Of a stretch of 64,000 nt of DNA, positions 57,751 through 64,000 are shown in pieces. Numbering within the stretch: position 1 is the stretch's first letter; each line of letters opens with the position of its first letter. Made by a program: the position numbers and the translations under genes. The notes under the pieces are model-generated. The model did not search any database and was not told where the DNA came from. It worked only from the letters and a program-made list of their open reading frames with translations. Source of the DNA: Actinomycetota bacterium (GTDB lineage Bacteria > Actinomycetota > Geothermincolia > Geothermincolales > RBG-13-55-18); assembly GCA_028697145.1 (NCBI GenBank), contig JAQVFR010000001.1, positions 62,001 through 126,000 of the forward strand. The letters are read 5' to 3'.

Positions 57751-58140
57751 TTACCCCTTCCCTTCCTCGGGCAGCTCACTCCGGTAGCGCCTCAGGGCCT
57801 CGGCGTACAGCTCCACCTCCGGCGCCATGACCGCGGCAAGCTTTGCCTGCCCGATGGCCTGCCGGAGGTGGCCCCCGCGGAAGAGACAGCGGCTGAGCCC
57901 GTACCTGGCGAAATGATTGGTCGGGTCCACCTCCAAAGCTTCCTCGAACTCCCTCATGGCCATTCCCGGGCGGCCGCTGTTGTAATAGGCTATGCCCAGC
58001 GTCTCCAGGACTGAGCCCCGCCCCGGCTCGAGCCGTTTCACCCTCTCCAGAAGAGAGATGGCCTCCCGGTGCCTGCTTTCCCGCAGGAGTTGCCTGGCCT
58101 CCTGATATAGTTCGTACGCGCCGCAGGACAATACGTTCAT
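57751..58140 (-). CDS. TPR-repeat protein
   Basis: A 129-residue protein of tetratricopeptide repeats. Repeats begin near ELYQEARQLLRESRHREAISL, then VLETLGIAYYNSGRPGMAMREFEEAL, then FARYGLSRCLFRGGHLRQAIGQA. No signal peptide. TPRs mediate protein-protein contact. It sits between a zinc-ribbon membrane protein and a HAD phosphatase in the six-gene run. Confidence 0.82.
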   Translation of the reverse strand: MNVLSCGAYELYQEARQLLRESRHREAISLLERVKRLEPGRGSVLETLGIAYYNSGRPGMAMREFEEALEVDPTNHFARYGLSRCLFRGGHLRQAIGQAKLAAVMAPEVELYAEALRRYRSELPEEGKG

Positions 58141-58146
58141 CTCCCT

Positions 58147-59214
58147 CTAGCGCCCCTCGACCGCCGCGTTTCCGCCCCTGCGCTCCGAGAGGCGGAGCAA
58201 ACCCGAGAAAGCAAGCAGCGCGCCCGCGATGACCATAGCGTACGTGGGCCAGAGCGTCACGCGTTCGTATTGTTCGGGCAGGCGGGCCGCGTTTCTTCCC
58301 AACCGCTCGAGGGCGATGGCCAGGAACCTGTCGTTGGAGGCTATGGACGCGTAAAAGAGGGGTATGATCACGATCCCGGCCAGGATGAGCACCACGCCGA
58401 AGTCCACCGCCGCAAGCCCCTTGACCCACAGCCGCGACGCCACCACGTAGAGCAGGGCCGCCGCCGCAATGAATATGCATGCATAGGTGATGAGGCCCAG
58501 GTCCGCCCCCTTCACCTCCACCGGCTGCATCACCATCAATTCCTCATCGAGTATCGATATCCTCGCCCAGGGCAGGAACGAGAGTATCACTATGGCCGCG
58601 ACCGCGATCGCGGCCATGGCCATCGCCGCCATGTCCCCGCGGTCCATAGGGCGGTCCCTGTAGCCCGTCAGCTTCCCGAGGCCGCCCTCCCGCCCGGAAG
58701 AACTCGATATCCCCGCCACTGCCTTGAGGTCCGGCCTTCTCCGCCTATTCGGGTTCTTCGTCGCCCTCCTGGAGCGCACGCTTGACGCCTCGCTTCCTCC
58801 CGTGCCATCGGCCCGGGCGGTGCCCTTCTCTTTCCCGCCCCTCCTGAGCTTTGCCAGGGCTGCGTAGGTCCTCTCGCTGAAGGTTATGGTCACGGTGAAC
58901 CTCTTTCCCCCCGCTTTCTCCTTGCCCGCCCCTTCCGCGTACGGCCTCATAGAGACCACCTTCTTGCCCGCCGCGGGAGTGAGGTCTGCCCTGGCCCTCG
59001 CGGCGGGCGTGATCCCCGCGGGCAAGGCACCGTGCGGGGCGGACCCGGTATCTGCCTGAGGACGCCCTGCGGCAGCGCTGGCATCGCGGCTTCCGGCAGA
59101 GGCATCGGGCACCTCCCCGGAAGGCCTCCTCCTGCCTTTCATCCTGAAATAGCAGTCCTCGCAGAAAAACTTCCCCGCGGGTATGTCTTTCCCGCAACTC
59201 ACGCATTCGGCCAT
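58147..59214 (-). CDS. Zinc-ribbon membrane protein, unknown
   Basis: A 355-residue protein. The N-terminal zinc ribbon (CVSCGKDIPAGKFFCEDC) is followed by ~180 residues of low-complexity, charged linker (AADTGSAPHG..., basic KNPNRRRRPDL) and four or five C-terminal transmembrane helices from about residue 198. It probably has a cytoplasmic N-terminal sensor or scaffold and a membrane anchor. No family is recognised. It lies 43 bases after the B12-radical SAM gene. Confidence 0.7.
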   Translation of the reverse strand: MAECVSCGKDIPAGKFFCEDCYFRMKGRRRPSGEVPDASAGSRDASAAAGRPQADTGSAPHGALPAGITPAARARADLTPAAGKKVVSMRPYAEGAGKEKAGGKRFTVTITFSERTYAALAKLRRGGKEKGTARADGTGGSEASSVRSRRATKNPNRRRRPDLKAVAGISSSSGREGGLGKLTGYRDRPMDRGDMAAMAMAAIAVAAIVILSFLPWARISILDEELMVMQPVEVKGADLGLITYACIFIAAAALLYVVASRLWVKGLAAVDFGVVLILAGIVIIPLFYASIASNDRFLAIALERLGRNAARLPEQYERVTLWPTYAMVIAGALLAFSGLLRLSERRGGNAAVEGR

Positions 59215-59257
59215 TCTGGTCTCCGTTCGCGCTACGGAAGGCCCCGCTCCCCGCCTC

Positions 59258-60781
59258 CTACTGCTCCTGCTCCACTCCCCTCACCCGGTCCCTTACCCAC
59301 AGGAAGAAAGCTGGGAACCTGCGGCGAAAGAAGTCCTTGCTTTCGCTCCAGGCCCTCTCGCCCTGCGCCGCCACCGCCACCAGTGCTCGATGCGGCAGGC
59401 GTGGACTCACGAATACCGCGTCCACCATTCTCTCGAGGTATGTGGTAACCGGTTCGGGCAGTCTCTCGAGCGCTCGATAAATGCGCACGAAGGTGCGGAA
59501 ATAATGGCGCGCGAAGTAGAGCTGATCGCGCGGGAGGCTCGGCTGGTCCACGAAGCGGTCCTCGCGGTAATCGTATACCTCGGGCACCCAGCCCTCGCGC
59601 ACCGCCGTCTCGAAGAGGACCGTGTCGGGGTAGGGGTAATAAATGGGGCTGAGTGAATGGTCCGCCCTTATCTCCGCGTTCAGTTTCACGGTATCCAGCA
59701 CCCGTGACTTGTCCTCGTAAGGCAAGCCCACCATGTTGTAGGCAACGGTTTTGATCCCCGCGTCGCGGCAGGCCTCGAAGGCCTCGACGATCTTCTCCCG
59801 GGACATGTGACGGTTCAGCACCTCGTTGCGGATATAGTCGTTGCCGCTCTCCACCCCGAAGAACATCTGGTAGCACCCGGCCTGGCGCAACATGCGCACT
59901 ATCTCCGGGGTCACCAGGTTGGCGCGATAGTTGCATATGAAGGGAAGCCCTATCTCCTTGCGGTAGAGCGAGGTGAACCTCTCGAGCCAGCCGCCCTTCC
60001 AGGGCAGTATGTCGTCGCGGAAGTTGAGGTACTTCACGCCGGGATAGGCGGCGAGCAGCTTCTTCAGGTAATCGATGCTGTACTCGGGGCTGTGAAAACG
60101 CGAGTACCGGCTCTTGTTGGGGTAGATGTCCCGCATGCGCTTGTTGGAACAGTAGGTGCAGCTGTACGGGCACCCCCTGGATAGGATCACCACCCCGGTG
60201 TTGATGCGGGTCGAGAGCAGCTTGGAGAAGTCGAAGATGGAGAAATCGGGAAGGGGCAGCACGTCGATGTCCTCCATGAGGGGGCGTACGGGATTGCGGC
60301 GGACGTTATCGTCCTGTTTGACCCATATGCTCTCGGTGCCGCCGTAGTCTTCCCCCGCGTCCATCCTGCTCACCAGCTCCAGCAGGGCCGCCTCGCCCTC
60401 CCCGCGGCAGAGCATGTCCACGCCGTCGGTCGCGATGACCTCCTCGGGCAGGGTGGTGGGATGATAGCTCCCGGAGATGACGGGGACGTCCAGGGCGTCC
60501 TTCGCCCATCCCACGTACTCCCGCACCTGGGGATACTCCCTGGTCATGGTGACGAAGCCCATGATATCGGGGGCCTCCCGCCGCAGGGTCTCCTGAAAGT
60601 CGCCGCGCCCGACGGGGCTGGTCAGGTGATAGAGCGCGACGTCGTGGCCCGCCTCCTTGAGCACGGCCGAGAGGCTCGCCACGCCCTCCATGTACCAGCC
60701 GCCCTCGTCGACCCCGAGCATGCTGCCGGTGAGGGGGTCGATGTTCACCTTGTAGTCCGGATATATGAAGAGTATCCTCAA
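59258..60781 (-). CDS. B12-binding radical SAM protein
   Basis: A 507-residue class B-like radical SAM enzyme. The N-terminal ~150 residues look like a cobalamin-binding Rossmann domain (FIYPDYKVNIDPLTG, LKEAGHDVALYHL), then CPYSCTYC near residue 206 in the SAM barrel. The C-terminal ~110 residues are a helical tail with basic ends. B12-radical SAM enzymes often methylate unactivated carbons or modify lipids and cofactors. TTG start with GGAGG at nine bases. It heads a run ending in methyltransferase and rhomboid. Confidence 0.85.
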   Translation of the reverse strand: MRILFIYPDYKVNIDPLTGSMLGVDEGGWYMEGVASLSAVLKEAGHDVALYHLTSPVGRGDFQETLRREAPDIMGFVTMTREYPQVREYVGWAKDALDVPVISGSYHPTTLPEEVIATDGVDMLCRGEGEAALLELVSRMDAGEDYGGTESIWVKQDDNVRRNPVRPLMEDIDVLPLPDFSIFDFSKLLSTRINTGVVILSRGCPYSCTYCSNKRMRDIYPNKSRYSRFHSPEYSIDYLKKLLAAYPGVKYLNFRDDILPWKGGWLERFTSLYRKEIGLPFICNYRANLVTPEIVRMLRQAGCYQMFFGVESGNDYIRNEVLNRHMSREKIVEAFEACRDAGIKTVAYNMVGLPYEDKSRVLDTVKLNAEIRADHSLSPIYYPYPDTVLFETAVREGWVPEVYDYREDRFVDQPSLPRDQLYFARHYFRTFVRIYRALERLPEPVTTYLERMVDAVFVSPRLPHRALVAVAAQGERAWSESKDFFRRRFPAFFLWVRDRVRGVEQEQ

Positions 60782-60904
60782 CTCCCGCTACCTCCAGCCT
60801 TCATCGTATAAGACGCGACCTTCACGCCCGGGGATCGACATTCACCTCGCGTTCCATGGCTGCTCAGGCGATCCTCGAGCTCCGTTTCCTCCTGGCTTCA
60901 TTAG

Positions 60905-60910
60905 ATTATA
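60905..60910 (-). promoter_or_regulatory. Candidate -10 for the B12-radical SAM run
   Basis: A perfect TATAAT (minus strand) lies in the 280-bp gap about 125 bases upstream of the B12-radical SAM gene. No good -35 accompanies it, so this is weak evidence. Confidence 0.35.
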
Positions 60911-61061
60911 GAAGACTTGCCGCGACTCAGGCCATAACCAGGCGCAGGGCCTGGTCCTGAAGGCGGGGCGCCGCGGTTCGCCCCCGCGGCCGCGTGCCGG
61001 CTCGCCAACACAAACGGGCACGCACTCGCGTGCTCCCGAACGCCGATCTTCCGGTCGTGGA

Positions 61062-62234
61062 TTATTTGAACCTGTAGAGCGAGAAGGGCTCGATGTCCAT
61101 ACTCGTCTCTCCATCGAGCACGAGTTCGCTTATGAGTCTGCCCGTTATCGCAGCAAGGCAAATGCCGTCTCCCGCGTGTCCCGTCGCCATGAAGAACCCC
61201 TTGACGCCCTTGACCGTTCCCAGGATGGGAAGACCGTCCGGGGAATACGGGCGCAGCCCGGCGAAGGAGCGGATGACATCGAGGTCTTTTATCCAGGGGA
61301 GAAATCCAATGGCGTTTTTGGCAATGGCGTTAATGGCCTCAGGAGTGGTGCCATCGTCAAACCCCGCGAACTCGCGTGTGCTTCCGAGGAGGATGTTGCC
61401 GCTCGCGGTCTGCTCCGCCGTAAATCCCAGCCCCAGCTTCGACGCCTCCTCGTCGGCGGGCATGAGCCCCGCTATGTTCGCCTTCGTCCCCAGGTATTCG
61501 GCACCGGACACTATGGCATCCAGCAGGCGCTCCCTGGCCTCGGTGACGAGTATCTGGCCGCGTTGCGGCATGATGGGGATATCCACGATTATCATCTTCC
61601 CGATCTGGTTGGATCCCGTGCCGGCGGCGCATATCACCCGGCGGGAATGAATGCTTCCCGCCGTGGTGTTGACTTCGCGCACCCGGTTGTTGGTGACCAC
61701 TATGTTCTCGACCTTGCAGCCCTTGAGGATGGTCACCCCCATCTCCTGGGCTTTCTGGGCCATGCCGAGGGTCAGCTTATAGGGATTTACCTGGGCGTCG
61801 TCCTCGCAATACGAGGCCCCCTTGATATCCTTGCTCACATCGGGAAGCCGTTCCTTGAGATCAGACGGAGTCAGCACCTCCACCTGCAGCCCCGCGGCTT
61901 TGAGTTTTTTCGCCCTCGCCCTTATCTCCTTGAGTTGCTCGGCGTTCCTCGCCAGCATCAGTCCGCCGCAGCGGTTGTACTCGATGTCCACCTCCAGGTC
62001 CTCCGCGATGGCGGGAAAGAGCTGCGCGCTCTCCCTCGCCAGATCGAGGTGGCTCCCCAACTGCTTCGTCTGCAGGGAGATAAAACCGTCGCAGGCCCCG
62101 GAGGCGCCGCTGGCGAGGTCCTCCGCCTCCACGATCATGACCTCCGCGCCCTCCTTGCAGAGGTAATACGCGGTGGCGGCACCGATCACTCCCCCGCCTA
62201 TGACAACTACCTCGGAACTGAGAACTTCAGCCAT
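61062..62234 (-). CDS. FAD-dependent oxidoreductase (DAO family, catalytic subunit)
   Basis: A 390-residue flavoprotein of the glycine/D-amino-acid oxidase family. It has the N-terminal dinucleotide motif VVVIGGGVIGAATAYYL near residue 9, a GASGACDG loop where FAD is often bound, and a C-terminal FMATGHAGDGICLAAITG. It resembles the beta subunits of multi-subunit amine dehydrogenases (opine, proline or sarcosine oxidase, HcnC). In an anaerobe it probably passes electrons to the partner iron-sulfur and flavin subunits instead of oxygen. The stop of the ferredoxin gene overlaps its start by 8 bases. Confidence 0.88.
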   Translation of the reverse strand: MAEVLSSEVVVIGGGVIGAATAYYLCKEGAEVMIVEAEDLASGASGACDGFISLQTKQLGSHLDLARESAQLFPAIAEDLEVDIEYNRCGGLMLARNAEQLKEIRARAKKLKAAGLQVEVLTPSDLKERLPDVSKDIKGASYCEDDAQVNPYKLTLGMAQKAQEMGVTILKGCKVENIVVTNNRVREVNTTAGSIHSRRVICAAGTGSNQIGKMIIVDIPIMPQRGQILVTEARERLLDAIVSGAEYLGTKANIAGLMPADEEASKLGLGFTAEQTASGNILLGSTREFAGFDDGTTPEAINAIAKNAIGFLPWIKDLDVIRSFAGLRPYSPDGLPILGTVKGVKGFFMATGHAGDGICLAAITGRLISELVLDGETSMDIEPFSLYRFK

Positions 62235-62994
62235 TTTCTCCCCCTAACCGGCCCAGCTTCACGGGGCGGACGGGAGGCCTGACCTTGAAAACGCCGACTC
62301 CCTCCCGGTCCCTGAACGCCGCCGTCGAGAACTCATCCACGAGCATCGCCTGGCAGAACCTCCCCTGGCAATAACCCAACCCTACACGCGAGAACCTCCT
62401 CAGGGCCCGCAGTGAATTGAAACCCATCGCCGCGTACTCTCGGGCCTGAGAGCGCGATATCTCCTCGCAACGGCACAGGAGATGGTCTTCTTCCCGCTGG
62501 CAGCCGCGTACTTCCAGCGGCTCTCCTATAGACATTACTCGGATTCTCACTCCTCTTACCTTTAGGGCCCATTCCTCCGGGACATCGACGGTCACCAGGA
62601 GCGAGTGGTCTCTTTTGTTCATCTTCGCCGTCTTAACCACCTTTCCCTTGCCCAGCGGTGAACCGTCCTCGTCCAGGGCCCAGACCTCATCACCCGCTTT
62701 TATCTCCTCTTTCATCTCGTAGGGCAGGGTAAGGCGCGCCCCTCCGTCCCGCGATGAGCGGTCCAGCAGGTATATGGCCATGCCGGGGCATATGGCGACA
62801 CAGCGCCCGCAGCCGTTGCAGAGCCCCGGGTCGTAGCGGGGCAGGTCACATACGTTCTTTCCCACCACGATGGCGCCCCTGGCGCAGACAGCCTCGCACG
62901 GGTCGCAGGGTATCTCCTCGCGGCAGTCCAAAATCGCCACCGCTCCCCCCTCGGCTCTACGCCATATCTCGTCGATGTCGCCGCTCTCCCCCAT
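62227..62994 (-). CDS. Ferredoxin/[2Fe-2S] BFD-like electron-transfer subunit
   Basis: A 255-residue two-part iron-sulfur protein. The N-terminal half holds two 4Fe-4S-type cysteine sets (IPCDPCEAVCARGAI and CNGCGRCVAICPGMA). The C-terminal half has a BFD-like [2Fe-2S] pattern (CRCEEISRSQA...GYCQGRFCQ). A middle beta-rich domain (TVDVPEEWALKVRGVRIRVMS) is unidentified. It should carry electrons between the two flavoproteins encoded on either side. It overlaps the DAO-family gene. Confidence 0.85.
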   Translation of the reverse strand: MGESGDIDEIWRRAEGGAVAILDCREEIPCDPCEAVCARGAIVVGKNVCDLPRYDPGLCNGCGRCVAICPGMAIYLLDRSSRDGGARLTLPYEMKEEIKAGDEVWALDEDGSPLGKGKVVKTAKMNKRDHSLLVTVDVPEEWALKVRGVRIRVMSIGEPLEVRGCQREEDHLLCRCEEISRSQAREYAAMGFNSLRALRRFSRVGLGYCQGRFCQAMLVDEFSTAAFRDREGVGVFKVRPPVRPVKLGRLGGENG

Positions 62995-63006
62995 GTCCTC
63001 CCCTCC

Positions 63007-64000
63007 TCAGGCGCAGTACAAGCTGCATTTCGCCGCCATCCTGGCCTCTCCGTAAGGGCCTCTCCTCAGGTCCGCCAGGCGGCGGCTCACCGCCGCTCTT
63101 CTCGCCGCCGCCTGGCGCTTTTTCATTGATCCCATTTCCTCGGCGGCGGAGATCCCCGACATCCTCCCCTCCTCCATGGCCACCGATGCCTCCTCCACGC
63201 CTGCCGCGTCTCCCGCCACGTAGACTCCCTGCAGGCCGGCACGCATTTTTTCGTCGTGCCAGGGAAGAAACCCGCCCAGCTCTTCCCGGAAGACCATCCT
63301 GCAGCCGCGCATGGCGGCGAGCTCCGCCATGGGGCTCATCCCCACCGCCATGCACAGGGAGTCCGCCTCGAAGAGCACCGTCCTCCCCCCGCGCAGATCC
63401 TTCACCACGACCGCCTCCAGGCCGTCCCTTCCCCGCGCGGATATGATGCGGTGGCCCGGGTATATGGGTACTCCCTCCCGCCTGACGCGGTCGAGGTGTA
63501 CTTCGTAGCCGCTCACGCCGTGCGACGCCTCGACGATACCCACGACATCGGCGCCGGCCTGTAGCAGCTGATAGCTGACGATGAGCCCGACGTTTCCAGC
63601 GCCGGCTATCAGCACCCTCTTTCCCGGCAGCACACCGTGCACGTTTACAAGGGTCTGGGCGGCGCCAGCGCCCATGATGCCCGGAAGCGTCCACCCCGGA
63701 AAGGCGATGGTCTTCTCCGACGCTCCGGTTGCGATCACGACCGCCTGCGGGCGGACGAGATAAACGCCCCCGGGGCCGTCGACCATCAGCTCGCCTTCAG
63801 GGAAGAAAGCGATCACGCTCGAGCCAAGACGGATATCGACGCCGGCCCGCAGGCATTCAGCGATGAGATCGTCCGCTATCTCGTAACCCCTTTTTCCCGC
63901 GCCGTGACGTCGGGACCCGAAAAAGCGGTGGACCTGCTTGAACAACTGCCCTCCGGCGCGCTCGTTCTCGTCGAGCACGACCACGGGCACTCCCGACCTC
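63007..64000 (-). CDS. NAD(P)/FAD-dependent oxidoreductase, 5' end missing
   Basis: The larger flavoprotein of the cluster, cut off at its N-terminus by the right edge. The frame stays open to base 64000 and the track GTG at 63990 is internal. The visible part has LDENERAGGQL, ATGASEKTIAFPGWTLPGI, a second dinucleotide motif VLIAGAGNVGLIVSY and GVYVAGDAAGVEEAS, matching opine/HcnB/sarcosine oxidase alpha-type subunits. A short cysteine-containing tail (MAAKCSLYCA) ends it. Together with the next two genes it probably oxidises an amine or amino acid, substrate unknown. Confidence 0.88.
   Translation of the reverse strand, partial: RSGVPVVVLDENERAGGQLFKQVHRFFGSRRHGAGKRGYEIADDLIAECLRAGVDIRLGSSVIAFFPEGELMVDGPGGVYLVRPQAVVIATGASEKTIAFPGWTLPGIMGAGAAQTLVNVHGVLPGKRVLIAGAGNVGLIVSYQLLQAGADVVGIVEASHGVSGYEVHLDRVRREGVPIYPGHRIISARGRDGLEAVVVKDLRGGRTVLFEADSLCMAVGMSPMAELAAMRGCRMVFREELGGFLPWHDEKMRAGLQGVYVAGDAAGVEEASVAMEEGRMSGISAAEEMGSMKKRQAAARRAAVSRRLADLRRGPYGEARMAAKCSLYCA

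Noticed and set aside
60842-61114. 90-aa minus-strand ORF between the B12-radical SAM and DAO genes
   Set aside because: It overlaps the DAO gene end in another frame, is Arg/Pro-rich, and has no plausible ribosome site.

Overview
The window is a single 64 kb stretch of high-GC bacterial chromosome. It is dense with short-gap or overlapping genes, most of them on the minus strand. Gene content points to an anaerobic, Gram-positive-type, actinobacterial-like organism. The evidence is an LmeA/DUF2993 lipid-binding exoprotein, an NrdR regulator with an oxygen-sensitive class III ribonucleotide reductase, several radical SAM enzymes, a ferredoxin-linked flavin dehydrogenase, strong GGAGG ribosome binding sites and frequent GTG/TTG starts. 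An uncultured anaerobic actinobacterial lineage is my best guess; the sequence alone does not prove it. No rRNA, tRNA, CRISPR array, phage or insertion sequence was seen.

Layout. 1-5 kb: the 3' end of an acyl-CoA ligase gene, a duplicated CxxC/V4R-like protein, a hotdog thioesterase, a PadR regulator with a tandem AT-rich operator, and a DUF3786 protein. 4.8-9.1 kb: the anaerobic dNTP operon nrdR-nrdD-redoxin-nrdG; nrdD carries a 223-residue mini-intein, and candidate NrdR boxes lie on the promoter. 9.2-25 kb: a housekeeping block (LmeA-like, gpsA, plsY, der, DUF512, cmk, then aroA, tyrA, aroF, aroH, rluB, scpB, scpA, trpS, HD, M50), interrupted by one plus-strand SDR gene. 25-34.5 kb: an A-adding tRNA nucleotidyltransferase fused to DHH and CBS domains, a helical unknown, a SPASM radical SAM enzyme, a Xer recombinase, alanine dehydrogenase, a Nudix hydrolase and an M20 peptidase. 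34.5-39.5 kb: pyrG and a Fur/Zur-znuACB metal uptake operon. 39.6-45 kb: recN-nadK-tlyA-dxs-xseB, where xseB is too short for the ORF track.

45-56 kb: a membrane M28-type peptidase with a terminator-like hairpin in its leader, a small membrane protein, YjbQ, a double-ACT protein next to phenylacetate-CoA ligase, a drug/lipid-type ABC-2 exporter, a coiled-coil M23 murein hydrolase (activator) and an unusual PEPCK/HPr-kinase-like P-loop protein. 55-61 kb: a six-gene run of B12-radical SAM, zinc-ribbon membrane protein, TPR, HAD phosphatase, methyltransferase and rhomboid. 61-64 kb: a three-subunit flavin/iron-sulfur amine or amino-acid dehydrogenase that runs off the right edge.

The most interesting items are the NrdD mini-intein, the NrdR control region around it, the PEPCK/HprK-like protein, and the leader hairpins upstream of pyrG and the M28 gene. 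Function calls rest on motif recognition without database searches.
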